A DNA stretch of 46,591 bases from an uncultured Clostridium sp. (GCA_948470605.1 CAOKPI010000010.1:1-46591); one strand, 5' to 3'. Shown: positions 36,534 to 45,376, numbered from the stretch's first letter. The notes: generated from the sequence alone by a model not told the origin. Translations and numbers: made by a program.

Positions 36534-37589
36534 TTATTCTTCCAAAAAGTCATTATAGGTTTTGGTAATTTCTATTTTTGACTTACCTTGTTTCATTTCT
36601 TCGTCTTGTTTTAAAATTAAATCTACATCATAAGTATCTTTTAATTTCATAACATTTTCTTTTTGGTGTCCAATAACATTATTGGCATCCATTGGATTCA
36701 CGGTAACTTCTACCTCTTTTACTTTTACATTCAACTTTTTAATTTTTCCGACAATGGCATCATACCACATAGCTGATTCCACTAGTTGGCGAAAAGCTGG
36801 ATGATATGGTCCTGCCACCACCTCACTTGCCTCTTTGCCAGGTTCTGCTATTTCATCAGTATTTTGTAAGCCAACTCTAATAATTTCAATCTTTTTATCG
36901 GCAAACATTCGAACCAATTCTTTACAAGTTTCAACTGCTTGCACAAGTGGTAAGGCATCGTATTTCCCTTCTTGGTATTCTTTTTCTAATGGTGTATTTT
37001 TAATGACTAGTACGGGATAAATTCTTATCATTTTAGGTTTTAATTTGATTAATGCTTTGGCTGTATTCATTTCATCAATTCTAGTGCTTTCTGGTAATCC
37101 CACCATCATTTGATGTCCTAATTTAAAGCCATTCCATCGTATCATTCTAGATGCCTTTTTTACATCTGCAAAAGTATGTCCTCTATTAGTTCTTTTTAAA
37201 ATATAATCATTGGCAGATTGCACCCCAAGTTCTATGGTTTTTACTTTGTATTTCTTTAGTCTTTTTAAAGTATCTTTATCAATACAATCTGGTCTAGTAG
37301 AAATTCGAATGGATTCTACTTTTCCTTCTTGTATGTATTCATAAGCTACTTCTAATAATTCTTCTTGTAAGTCTGTTTCTATCGCTGTAAAACTTCCTCC
37401 ATAAAAAGCGATTTCTATTTGAGCTTCTTCATCTTTTATACTGGCTAAATACTCCTCTATTATTTTTTTTGCTTCTTCTTTTGTTATCTTCTTTTTTTGT
37501 CCGCTAATGGATTTCTGATTACAAAAAATACAATTATTAGGACACCCTAAATGTGGTACAAATATGGGGATAATATATTGTTTTTTCAT
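36534..37589 (-). CDS. Radical SAM protein, bacterial Elp3-like
   Basis: A 351-residue radical SAM enzyme. The 4Fe-4S cluster cysteines are in HLGCPNNCIFCNQ. FYGGSFTAI follows, then SIRISTRPDCID, ELGVQSANDYILKRTNRGHT and GHQMMVGLPEST, which are the usual landmarks of the Elp3/MiaA-like catalytic core. The C-terminus is not an acetyltransferase domain, so it is not a full Elp3. The substrate is unknown. AGAGAGG precedes the ATG. It begins 19 bases after rnc and is probably in the same operon. Confidence 0.85.
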   Translation of the reverse strand: MKKQYIIPIFVPHLGCPNNCIFCNQKSISGQKKKITKEEAKKIIEEYLASIKDEEAQIEIAFYGGSFTAIETDLQEELLEVAYEYIQEGKVESIRISTRPDCIDKDTLKRLKKYKVKTIELGVQSANDYILKRTNRGHTFADVKKASRMIRWNGFKLGHQMMVGLPESTRIDEMNTAKALIKLKPKMIRIYPVLVIKNTPLEKEYQEGKYDALPLVQAVETCKELVRMFADKKIEIIRVGLQNTDEIAEPGKEASEVVAGPYHPAFRQLVESAMWYDAIVGKIKKLNVKVKEVEVTVNPMDANNVIGHQKENVMKLKDTYDVDLILKQDEEMKQGKSKIEITKTYNDFLEE

Positions 37590-37608
37590 ATATTTTTACC
37601 TCTCTTTT

Positions 37609-38278
37609 CTATTTTAATTGTTCTAATGCTTTTTGGGCTGCACTCATCTGTGCTTGTTTTTTACTATTTCCTTTCCCTTTTGCCAAAACTTTCCCATCAC
37701 AACTTACTTGTGCTTCAAATTTCTTGTTATGGTCTGGACCTTCCTCTTTTGTGATTTCGTACTCTATTTTTACTTCTCCATGTTTTTGTAATTTCTCTTG
37801 TAACACGGTTTTGTAATCCTTATCTCCTACATGTTTCGTTGCTTGCTCAATCTCATCTTTTAAATTTTCAACAATAAATTTTTCTGCTTCTTCTATTCCG
37901 CCATCTAAGTAAATAGCAGCAATTACTGCTTCTACACTATCGGCTAAAATAGCTGGTCGGTTTTCCCCTCCTGTCTTTTTTTCTGACCTTCCTAAGTACA
38001 AGAAATCACTAAAATCATGCAATTTGGCTATTTTGTGTAAGCTTTTTTCACAAACTACAGTTGCTCTAACTTTAGTCATCTCTCCTTCTTTTAAATTAGG
38101 ATAGGTTTTGTATAAATATTTACTAGAGATAAATTCTAATATACTGTCACCTAAAAATTCTAATTTTTCATTGCTTTCTATTCTATTTTCATAGGCATAA
38201 GATGTATGTGTTAATGCTTTTTTTAATAAATCTTTATCTTGAAATGTATATCCGTATGCTTTTTTCTACTTTATCCAT
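37609..38278 (-). CDS. rnc: Ribonuclease III, read through a CGG +1 shift at codon 9
   Basis: RNase III cuts double-stranded RNA and processes rRNA precursors. The ATG at 38278 has GAGGTG before it and encodes MDKVEKSI. The ninth codon is CGG (38254-38252). Skipping its C reads GGA and gives GYTFQDKDLLKKALTHTSYA, the standard RNase III opening. NEKLEFLGDSILEF (catalytic carboxylates), ADSVEAVIAAIYLDGG and the C-terminal double-stranded RNA-binding domain (DYKTVLQEKLQ to KQAQMSAAQKALEQL) follow. The joined product is 222 residues, normal for the family. Unshifted translation ends at a TAA six codons later. Gene callers that ignore the shift would start at an internal ATG at 38079 and lose a catalytic motif. 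Confidence 0.92.
38251..38254 (-). other. CGGA +1 frameshift site in rnc
   Basis: The zero-frame context is ATA CGG ATA. Dropping the C at 38254 gives ATA GGA TAT (Ile-Gly-Tyr), the near-invariant glycine-tyrosine of RNase III. The zero frame meets TAA within 20 bases. Confidence 0.88.
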
Positions 38279-38506
38279 TTTATCACCTCTTTCTTATCAT
38301 GATTTTGGAAATACCCTTTATCTATTCCATTATATACTATTTTACAAATTTTGCAAGAGGCACATTGCCTAAAATTTCTTTGGAGATTGGAACACTTGGG
38401 GGGACCAGCTACGAATAAAAAATATAGAAACTTTTATTACCAAAAAACAAGACATCTGACCAGTAACGAATAGTTACATTTACCATTATTTTTTTTGCTT
38501 TTTTTA

Positions 38507-38536
38507 TGGACAAGTTTTGATTATTATTGTATAATA
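38507..38536 (+). promoter_or_regulatory. Promoter of the glucosaminidase gene
   Basis: TGGACA, an 18-base spacer and TATAAT stand 44 bases before the ATG at 38580. Confidence 0.6.
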
Positions 38537-38579
38537 AATGTGTATTATTATAAGTAAAATTAAGAAAGAGAGAAAAGTT

Positions 38580-39932
38580 ATGTTGGATAATCATGATAAC
38601 AGAAATTTATCTGATGTATTTAGAGAATTACAACAGGCACAACAAATACAAATGAATCATTCTAATAAGCATCGTAAAAAAAGCTGTGCAACCAAAAACA
38701 GTTTTGTTTCTCATTTTCAGACCAATCATTCCTACAAAAACTATGATTTAAAACTTTCTCATATTATAGTAGGATGTAGCATTTTAATTATCGGCTTAGC
38801 TGTTTTGTTTCCAAAAAACACCTCTTTTACCCAAAGTTATGCAAAAGAAGAAACGATACAAGAAATTTCAGAATATGAATTAAACCGCCATCGATTAAAC
38901 ATGCAAAATATTATCTCTGAAAATGCTGATATGGATAAAATGAAAGAGCAAGTTACGGAAGAACGTGATATTGAATTTGAAACGCAATATAATAACAATC
39001 CAACGCTTCCAAAAAGCGAGGAAATTGTAACACAAGAAGGTGCTATTGGCAAGGAAAATGTAACTGCTATAAAAACATATGAAAATGGTAATTTTGTAGA
39101 AGAAATTATATTAAGCAAAGAAAAATTAGTAGAACCTGTTTCTAAATTAGTAGACATTGGTACTTCTGAATTCCTAGCAAAACATAAAGTACATATTGGT
39201 GATACTATGTATTTTGTAGATACTGTTAATTTAAAAGAAACGGCTGATGCATCTGCTACTGATGTAGCTGAAATAAAAAAATATTTAGACGTTAAATTAA
39301 TTGAATTACCAAACGAAGAATGGTGTAAAGTATCTTTTGATAATATAGAAGGGTATGTAAAAACCGCTAACTTAACCTCATCTTATACAACACCAAATAT
39401 CACAGAAAAAAATAGAATCGAAAAAATATTAATCAAAGTAAATATTGATATGGAATTAAACAAAGCCAGTGGATTAACTTTAAATGACTATAAAAAAATA
39501 TTTACAGGTATTCCAAATGATACTAATAAAGTATTTGAAAATAATTATACAGCATTTTACAATGCCGAGAAGAAATACAATATCAATGGTATTTTCTTAG
39601 CTTCCATTGCTATCCACGAAAGTGGTTGGGCTTCTTCCCAAATTGCTAATGATAAGCACAACTTATTCGGCTATGGTTCTTATGATGCAACACCTTATGA
39701 ATCTTCTTTTGAGTTTGCTGACTATTCAGAAGGAATCGACACAGTTGCCAAATCTCTAGTAAAATATTATTTAAACCCATCTGGAACCAAAATTTATGAT
39801 AACGAAGTGGCTGCTGCTTGGTATTATAATGGACCTACTCTAAAAGGGGTAAATACAAGATATGCAAGTGATGAAAACTGGCATTCTAAGGTATTTAAGT
39901 ATATGGATACTTTATATAAAAGGCTTCAATAA
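38580..39932 (+). CDS. Membrane-anchored cell-wall hydrolase (glucosaminidase with SH3-like domain)
   Basis: A 450-residue exported protein. After a basic cytosolic N-terminus comes one membrane span (IIVGCSILIIGLAVLF). A spacer follows, then an SH3-like domain near residues 210-270 (DVKLIELPNEEWCKV, IEGYVKTANL). The C-terminal glucosaminidase domain contains GIFLASIAIHESGWASSQIA with the catalytic glutamate, and NLFGYGSYD. It should cleave the N-acetylglucosamine bond in peptidoglycan at the cell surface. The ATG at 38580 fits the MLDNHD opening, although its ribosome site (AAAGAGAG) is weak. Confidence 0.85.
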   Translation: MLDNHDNRNLSDVFRELQQAQQIQMNHSNKHRKKSCATKNSFVSHFQTNHSYKNYDLKLSHIIVGCSILIIGLAVLFPKNTSFTQSYAKEETIQEISEYELNRHRLNMQNIISENADMDKMKEQVTEERDIEFETQYNNNPTLPKSEEIVTQEGAIGKENVTAIKTYENGNFVEEIILSKEKLVEPVSKLVDIGTSEFLAKHKVHIGDTMYFVDTVNLKETADASATDVAEIKKYLDVKLIELPNEEWCKVSFDNIEGYVKTANLTSSYTTPNITEKNRIEKILIKVNIDMELNKASGLTLNDYKKIFTGIPNDTNKVFENNYTAFYNAEKKYNINGIFLASIAIHESGWASSQIANDKHNLFGYGSYDATPYESSFEFADYSEGIDTVAKSLVKYYLNPSGTKIYDNEVAAAWYYNGPTLKGVNTRYASDENWHSKVFKYMDTLYKRLQ

Positions 39933-39954
39933 AAAGGAAAGGATGCATGCTAAA

Positions 39955-40788
39955 ATGAAGAAATTTAAAATACAAAATGAAAGATTATTTTTTACTATCT
40001 TAATCATTGCATTATTTATTATATTTCTTCTATATTACAATTTAGTATTTTCTGTTGTATTTGCTAGAAATGCTTTTGCTAATGAAATGATAGAAATTGC
40101 AGATGAAAATGAAGACACTATTTTTAATATTCAAAAAATATTATTATATAGTAGTGCTAATGCCGTAGATAACTCAGAAGACCAATCTTTAAAAGATATG
40201 AGTATTTCTCAATTTACCGATATTTCTATTTATATTGATAATACGAGCACGATTTCTGAATTAACAGATGAGAATACCGTTAAACAGTTATATATTGACA
40301 GTATCGTAGCAACTTCCAATTCTGATATAGGAACTAAAATTTTAAATTATAAAAATCCTTTAAATTTTGGAAAATATAAAGCAATTGATACTCCTGAAAA
40401 TAATAGAATTGATTTTAATATAATCAACACGAATTCAGAAAACGAAACAAATGATTATACAAACCCTACTTTTTATACCGATTGTTCTAATCCCATTTCA
40501 TTGGGATATATGAATAAAGATATATTAACTAATTATTCTGTTTCTCAAGATGCTAATATGGTTTCCTTTAATGGAAAAGTTTTACAAGAAGCCAATATTA
40601 AACTAGAAGATATTAATTATGCATTAACCTTTAAAATACACATTGTTAATAACTTAAATCAAAAATTTGTCTATCAAATAAAATTAGATATTAATTTAGA
40701 TGACAACAATGGTGGGATTTATAATGGTTATGTATATAGAGGAAAAAACACAACTGGTAATGAATATCGATTTTTTAAAGAGATTTAG
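39955..40788 (+). CDS. Hypothetical membrane-anchored extracellular protein
   Basis: A 277-residue protein with one N-terminal membrane span (FFTILIIALFIIFLLYYNLVF) and a polar, asparagine-rich extracellular part. A GKYKAIDTPENNRIDF segment and many aspartate/asparagine turns suggest beta structure. I do not recognise the family. It follows the glucosaminidase by 22 bases and is probably cotranscribed, so a surface or wall-related role is plausible. AAGGAAAGG lies 12 bases before the chosen ATG; the in-frame ATG at 39943 touches the ribosome site and is less likely. Confidence 0.65.
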   Translation: MKKFKIQNERLFFTILIIALFIIFLLYYNLVFSVVFARNAFANEMIEIADENEDTIFNIQKILLYSSANAVDNSEDQSLKDMSISQFTDISIYIDNTSTISELTDENTVKQLYIDSIVATSNSDIGTKILNYKNPLNFGKYKAIDTPENNRIDFNIINTNSENETNDYTNPTFYTDCSNPISLGYMNKDILTNYSVSQDANMVSFNGKVLQEANIKLEDINYALTFKIHIVNNLNQKFVYQIKLDINLDDNNGGIYNGYVYRGKNTTGNEYRFFKEI

Positions 40789-40809
40789 TAACAAACTAAA
40801 TCTCTTTTT
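40779..40809 (+). terminator. Intrinsic terminator of the glucosaminidase operon
   Basis: A 10-bp perfect stem AGAGATTTAG/CTAAATCTCT followed by TTTT. The stop codon TAG of the upstream gene is part of the stem. Confidence 0.82.
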
Positions 40810-40834
40810 CATAGCATAAACTGAGGTGTTTGTT

Positions 40835-40987
40835 TTGAACTCATGTGAATTTGTTACTTTTATTACTTCTGTTGCTTGTGTTATTTCACAAGATAAATCT
40901 CCTGAAGAATTGGCTATATTAAGTACGTTTTTTACTCAATTAGGCGATACCATAGCAACCATAGCAGCCACTAAGGCTTGTGAATAA
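40835..40987 (+). CDS. DUF6774-like microprotein, 50 residues
   Basis: A short hydrophobic protein beginning MNSCEFVTFITSVACVISQ and continuing SPEELAILSTFFTQLGDTI, with cysteines near both ends. I recognise the NSCE...FIT...QLGDTL-type pattern from small Firmicutes proteins grouped as DUF6774, whose function is unknown. The start is TTG at 40835, six bases after GAGGTG. Its 3' end overlaps the 3' end of the opposite-strand YkvI-like gene by 17 bases. It would be missed by ORF callers using a length cut-off or ATG-only starts. Confidence 0.7.
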   Translation: MNSCEFVTFITSVACVISQDKSPEELAILSTFFTQLGDTIATIAATKACE

Positions 40988-42026
40988 TTTTAGAATTACG
41001 ATAAAGTGGAACTGTGATTGCTAATTTTAAAATTTGGACTAGCCCTAAGTAACCAAAAACTGGATATAAGGAGCTAACCAAATTAGAAAATCCAATTTTA
41101 GAAATAATCACAGAGGTTATACACATAATTACTGCAATTTGTGTATAACTTTTTTTGTTTTTACTAGTATTCTGTAAAAAACTGATTCCTAGAGAGATAG
41201 CAGTAGTAAAAATAGAACCTAATAGAATAAAACCATAAATATATTTTAATAGTTTAAACATATGAGAAACCACATAAACAGCTGGCATTTCCAATTTTGT
41301 GATATCTACATCTACATTCACTAATAATAGAAATACAATAATAGATAATAAAATAATAATAATAGTACTAATGGTTGCTATTGTTATGATTTGTTTTTTA
41401 TTTTGTATATAATTTTTTAAAGTTAATAATACAGGAATTAGCAAGATACTATTATAACTGCTATACAAAATAGCACTTAAAATAAAACTAGAATGATTAG
41501 TCCTTACCATATAATTTCCAAATTCTAAAAAATGAATATCTTTTAAATTAATGATTCCAATCATCACCAAAAAACCAATTAATATAGGAACTAACAATTC
41601 ATTTGCTTTTACAAATCCTTTTACACTTGTCATAAAAACAAAAAAAGTTGCTAGTGCTAATATACCACTTCCTATTAAACTATGAATTCCTAACTCTTGC
41701 TCAAAATAAGCTCCAAAGCCAGCTATCATAATAAAAAATGTAATTAAAATAAAAATATTAATAACCGTATTAATGATTAACTTTAGTTTTTCATGTTTTT
41801 GAATTAAAATAGCTAAAAAATCCTTATACGTATTAACTCCATATTTATTAATTATCTGAAACGTTTTATAAATAACAAAACCCATCATAACACTAGAAAT
41901 GATAATGCCAATTATCCCTTTTATTCCATAGGAAAAGAAAAACAGGTACATTTCTTGTCCAGAAGCGAAACCTGCTCCAATCATAGTTCCAATAATAACA
42001 AATACAATTTTTAAAATATCACGCAT
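40971..42026 (-). CDS. YkvI-like membrane transporter
   Basis: A 351-residue protein with about ten membrane spans, similar to Bacillus YkvI and distantly to amino-acid permeases of the APC fold. The opening LKIVFVIIGTMIGAGFASGQE carries the GxGFASG unwound-helix motif of that fold. The solute is unknown. It is downstream of the GldA/F/G-like genes, but a terminator lies between. The ATG at 42026 has only a weak GGGG-type ribosome site formed by the terminator stem, so translation may depend on that structure. Confidence 0.78.
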   Translation of the reverse strand: MRDILKIVFVIIGTMIGAGFASGQEMYLFFFSYGIKGIIGIIISSVMMGFVIYKTFQIINKYGVNTYKDFLAILIQKHEKLKLIINTVINIFILITFFIMIAGFGAYFEQELGIHSLIGSGILALATFFVFMTSVKGFVKANELLVPILIGFLVMIGIINLKDIHFLEFGNYMVRTNHSSFILSAILYSSYNSILLIPVLLTLKNYIQNKKQIITIATISTIIIILLSIIVFLLLVNVDVDITKLEMPAVYVVSHMFKLLKYIYGFILLGSIFTTAISLGISFLQNTSKNKKSYTQIAVIMCITSVIISKIGFSNLVSSLYPVFGYLGLVQILKLAITVPLYRNSKIIHKP

Positions 42027-42058
42027 AAAAATTAAACCCCATAATATTTTATGAGGTT
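42027..42058 (-). terminator. Terminator after the GldG-like gene
   Basis: On the minus strand a 10-bp stem (AACCTCATAA with TTATGGGGTT, wobble pairs) is followed by TAATTTTT and then the YkvI ATG. Confidence 0.65.
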
Positions 42059-42076
42059 TTTTGGTTAATTATTCAA

Positions 42077-43609
42077 TTATTTCTTTCTTCTTACTTGCCA
42101 AACCACAATTCCTACAATAATGATAATAATTGGTACAGCAAATATGATAACTCGAATGATGGTATCTTGTGCTTCTGTTGCTGTATACGTAACAGCTCCT
42201 GTATCCTTTCTTGCTGTAATGTCTTCTTCTCTATCCACTAGATAAGCAATCGAATTCAATATTAAATCTTTATTATAACTTGCTAATTGAATGGCCGCAT
42301 ATTGAGAAGTTTGGTTTAATGGATAATCAGAAACAAAATAGTTTTCTCCAAAAATCACAAGCTTTGATATAATAGCACTTTCTCCATTTTCTTCATTGGC
42401 TTCTTTGATGGTTTTTTCTAATTGTGCACCTACTACAAAAGTCCCTTTTTCTTCATTTTCCTTTACATTATCAGATTGAATATTAAAATTACTTCTAAAA
42501 TAAGAGTTTTCACTTGCTAATAATAAATCTGTTTCTTCTACTTTTAATTCTTCTAATTTTTCTTCCTCAATATTTACTTTTGTTGCATTGATAAAGATAA
42601 CACCTGTGGTATGATACAAATCTTCAGTAATGGTTGCATTTTCTATTTCTGGTAAGATTAAATCTGGTGAACCTGTTATCATTTTGTCGGCATCTGTTTC
42701 TCTTATGATTCCTATTTCAAATGGCTTTACACCATACATGGCTAATATTTTATTCACATTTGGCATATCTTTTTTGCTGGTTACAGCAGCATTTAACCAC
42801 AAGATATTTTTTCCCGCCTGAATATATTCTGTAATAGCTGTGGTTGCTATTTCATCAAAATCTCTATTTGGCGTTGTAACAACAAGAGTATCACAATCCT
42901 CTGGAACTTTTCCTGCACTTAATATATTTAAAGTATCTATTTCATTGACCTCATTGGCTAAATACATATTTAAGTAATTCATATTTTGGCTTAATGAAAA
43001 TTCGCTATATCCTTCTAAAAAATATACTTTTGGAACCTTTTCACTTGTCACAGAAACGATACTGCTAGTTAGCTTTTCTTCTGCTATACTAATGGTTTCA
43101 TAACTAGTTGTATCATAAGTTACTAGGTCACTTTCTGTTAATATTTTTGATTTTTCTCCACATTCTACAATGATTCCTTTTGTTCCACTTTCAATTCCAT
43201 ATTTGCTTGCTAAATCAGGTCTATTATTAACATCTACCGCTTCTGCCAGAATTCTTTCATTTTCCTTTTTATATTGTTTTGCTAAATCTAAATTAGAATC
43301 ATCATCTGTATATCCTACAAAATAAATATTAACCTCCTTTTCTATATTTTTTACCTTTTCTTTACTTTCATCTGTTAAGGTATATAATTTTTCTTGCGTA
43401 AAATCAATTGGTGTTAATTCTAATTTTTGCATCCCAAGATTAATCGCTATAAAAATTGCTATAATGATGGCTACTAAAAGACAAGTCATGGTTCCTTTTA
43501 TGAGCCATTTCTTTTTTATAATTTCTATTAATTTATTTACTTTCTTGTCTTTTTTATTGTTTTCCTTTTGGGTCTTTTTCTGTTGTTTGGTTTCTTTTTT
43601 CTCTTTCAA
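42077..43609 (-). CDS. GldG-like ABC exporter auxiliary protein
   Basis: A 510-residue membrane protein. A highly charged N-terminus (KETKQQKKTQKENNKKDKK) precedes a membrane span (GTMTCLLVAIIIAIFIAINLG). A large extracellular domain with the DFTQEKLYTLTDESKEKV opening is followed by a C-terminal span (IIRVIIFAVPIIIIIVGIVVW). This is the layout of GldG and related proteins that partner ABC-2 exporters. The start is TTG at 43609, eight bases after GGAGG. It is the third gene of the ATPase-permease-GldG operon. The exported substrate is not known. Confidence 0.82.
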   Translation of the reverse strand: MKEKKETKQQKKTQKENNKKDKKVNKLIEIIKKKWLIKGTMTCLLVAIIIAIFIAINLGMQKLELTPIDFTQEKLYTLTDESKEKVKNIEKEVNIYFVGYTDDDSNLDLAKQYKKENERILAEAVDVNNRPDLASKYGIESGTKGIIVECGEKSKILTESDLVTYDTTSYETISIAEEKLTSSIVSVTSEKVPKVYFLEGYSEFSLSQNMNYLNMYLANEVNEIDTLNILSAGKVPEDCDTLVVTTPNRDFDEIATTAITEYIQAGKNILWLNAAVTSKKDMPNVNKILAMYGVKPFEIGIIRETDADKMITGSPDLILPEIENATITEDLYHTTGVIFINATKVNIEEEKLEELKVEETDLLLASENSYFRSNFNIQSDNVKENEEKGTFVVGAQLEKTIKEANEENGESAIISKLVIFGENYFVSDYPLNQTSQYAAIQLASYNKDLILNSIAYLVDREEDITARKDTGAVTYTATEAQDTIIRVIIFAVPIIIIIVGIVVWQVRRKK

Positions 43610-43624
43610 GCTAATTGCCTCCTT

Positions 43625-44305
43625 CTATCTCACACTTTTTCTTCTTTGCATAAATATAATAGTAAGCAGTAAACATGCTACCGTAAATGTTATAAATGTC
43701 ACGGTATCTGCGATGTCAATTTGCCCTGATGGAAATTTTGAAAACATATTGATTAATGAAAAATTCGTAAATATCGTACTAAATTGTGGTAAAAACCATG
43801 TTAATATGAAGAATCCTATGGTAATAACACCTGCTATAATTTGATTTTCTGTTATACTAGAAGCTAATATTCCAAAAGAAATATAACTAATGGCTAACAG
43901 CATAAATCCTAACATGGTTACTAATGCTGTTGTAATATGAGGTACTCCAAAAAAACTTAGTATCCCAAAGTACATAAAAGTACAAAGCAAAGTGATGACT
44001 ACAATTAAAGTGGCCGCAATAAATTTCCCTAAAACTATTTTTGTAATACTAAGTGGTGAGGTAAGTAGTAATTGTTCGGTTCCTGTTTTTCTTTCTTCTG
44101 CTATGGTTCTCATGGTAAGAATAGGAACGATAAAGGTTAATATCGTTGCTCCTGAATAGAATATGTATTCAAAATTTGTACTTTGATAATTAAATACATC
44201 AGTATAGAAAAATATACTAAACATAATAAGAAATAATCCTATAAATACATATCCAATTGGAGAATAAAAATAAGATTTGAATTCTTTTTTCATGACTGCC
44301 CACAT
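43625..44305 (-). CDS. ABC-2 type permease, GldF-like
   Basis: A 226-residue permease with six membrane segments. The opening MKKEFKSYFYSPIGYVFIGLF and the loop TMRTIAEERKTGTEQLLLTSPLS are characteristic of GldF-like ABC-2 permeases. Its ATG shares one base with the ATPase stop (TAATG), indicating translational coupling. It works with the ATPase upstream and the GldG-like protein downstream in one exporter. Confidence 0.88.
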   Translation of the reverse strand: MWAVMKKEFKSYFYSPIGYVFIGLFLIMFSIFFYTDVFNYQSTNFEYIFYSGATILTFIVPILTMRTIAEERKTGTEQLLLTSPLSITKIVLGKFIAATLIVVITLLCTFMYFGILSFFGVPHITTALVTMLGFMLLAISYISFGILASSITENQIIAGVITIGFFILTWFLPQFSTIFTNFSLINMFSKFPSGQIDIADTVTFITFTVACLLLTIIFMQRRKSVR

Positions 44306-45247
44306 TATTGATTCCCTCCTTCGATTAATTTCATAAAAGCGTCTTCTAATGTACTATCTGCTTTTTTCATTTCAAATATGGTAATATTTTCTTTTGCAAA
44401 TTCGGCAAAAATAATTTTTCTTAAATCTGTATCTCCCTTTGCTTCTATTACATATTGTTTGGTTCCGTCTTCATTTTCTTCTACTAATTCTATGTTTTTA
44501 ATATCTGCTATCTTGTCTGTTGTTGTTTTTATTTTATTTTCTGGGTCCTCCACTGTTACATACACACTATTATTGTTATTTACTTTATTTTCTAAATTTT
44601 CTGGTGTGTCAATAGCAATAATTTTACCTTTATTAATAATAATAACTTTATTACAAATTTGACTAATTTCTGATAAAATATGAGAGCTCAATATGACAGT
44701 ATGTGTTTTTCCTAATTCTTTAATTAGATTTCTAATTTCCGTAATTTGCTTTGGGTCTAAACCTACGGTTGGTTCATCTAAGATTAGTATTTTAGGTTTT
44801 CCTACTAATGCTCCTGCCATACTTACTCTTTGTTTATATCCTCTTGATAAATTTTTAACTAATTTTTTTTCGACTTCTTTTAATCCTGTTTGTTCTATTA
44901 TCTTTTCAATTTGTTCTTTTTGGATTTTTTTATCTACTTGCTTTATTTCTGCTAGATAGGTTACAAATTCTCTTACTGTTAAATCCGTATAAAGTGGCAC
45001 TCCTTCTGGCATATATCCTATCTCTTTTTTAGCCTTCTTTGGCTTTTTTAGCATGTCATATCCATCTACTATAATTTCTCCGAGTAGTTTGTTCAATAAA
45101 ACCAGTTATCATATTCATCGTTGTACTTTTACCCGCACCATTTGGTCCAAGCAATCCTATGATTTCACCCTCTTTGATGGTAAAGCTGATATCATCTACG
45201 GCAACTGATTTTCCATACTTTTTTGTAACATTTTTTACCTCTATCAC
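44305..45247 (-). CDS. ABC exporter ATPase, GldA-like, read through a CGG +1 shift
   Basis: A 313-residue ATPase. The start is GTG at 45247, after AAAGGAGGAATTTTTT. The first 55 residues contain Walker A (GPNGAGKST) and end MITGFIEQTT. The next zero-frame codon is CGG (45082-45080). Skipping its C reads GGA and continues EIIVDGYDMLKKP, followed by the Q-loop region (EIGYMPEGVPLY), signature (LSRGYKQRVSMAGAL), Walker B (ILILDEPTVGLD) and H-loop. The G-E-I strand after the shift is standard for ABC ATPases. Without the shift the protein would end about nine codons later with no ATP hydrolysis site. The permease and GldG-like genes follow directly. Confidence 0.9.
45079..45082 (-). other. CGGA +1 frameshift site in the GldA-like ATPase gene
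   Basis: The zero-frame context is ACT CGG AGA. Dropping the C at 45082 gives ACT GGA GAA (Thr-Gly-Glu), the usual (S/T)GEI after Walker A in this family. Confidence 0.88.
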
Positions 45248-45376
45248 AAAAAATTCCTCCTTTATTTCTCTTCTAATCATTTAATCCCTAACATGTTATC
45301 ATTTTATTTGTTTCATGTAAAGTATTTCACAAAACTTTCACAATGTCGTAATGGGATATTTCTTTTAGTTCTTTCT

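Noticed and set aside
38390..38440. A further copy of the family C element upstream of the glucosaminidase gene
   Set aside because: GGGGACC and AATAAAAAATATAGAAAC resemble one end, but no partner end is found, so I do not list it as a repeat.
3437..45247. Treating the six split genes as ordinary pseudogenes or assembly errors
   Set aside because: Independent indels would not all insert a C exactly between codons before a GGA glycine codon, nor leave both halves free of other damage. Motif-dependent base-calling error would strike all reading phases, whereas here the phase is the same in all six. Read-level checking is still worthwhile.
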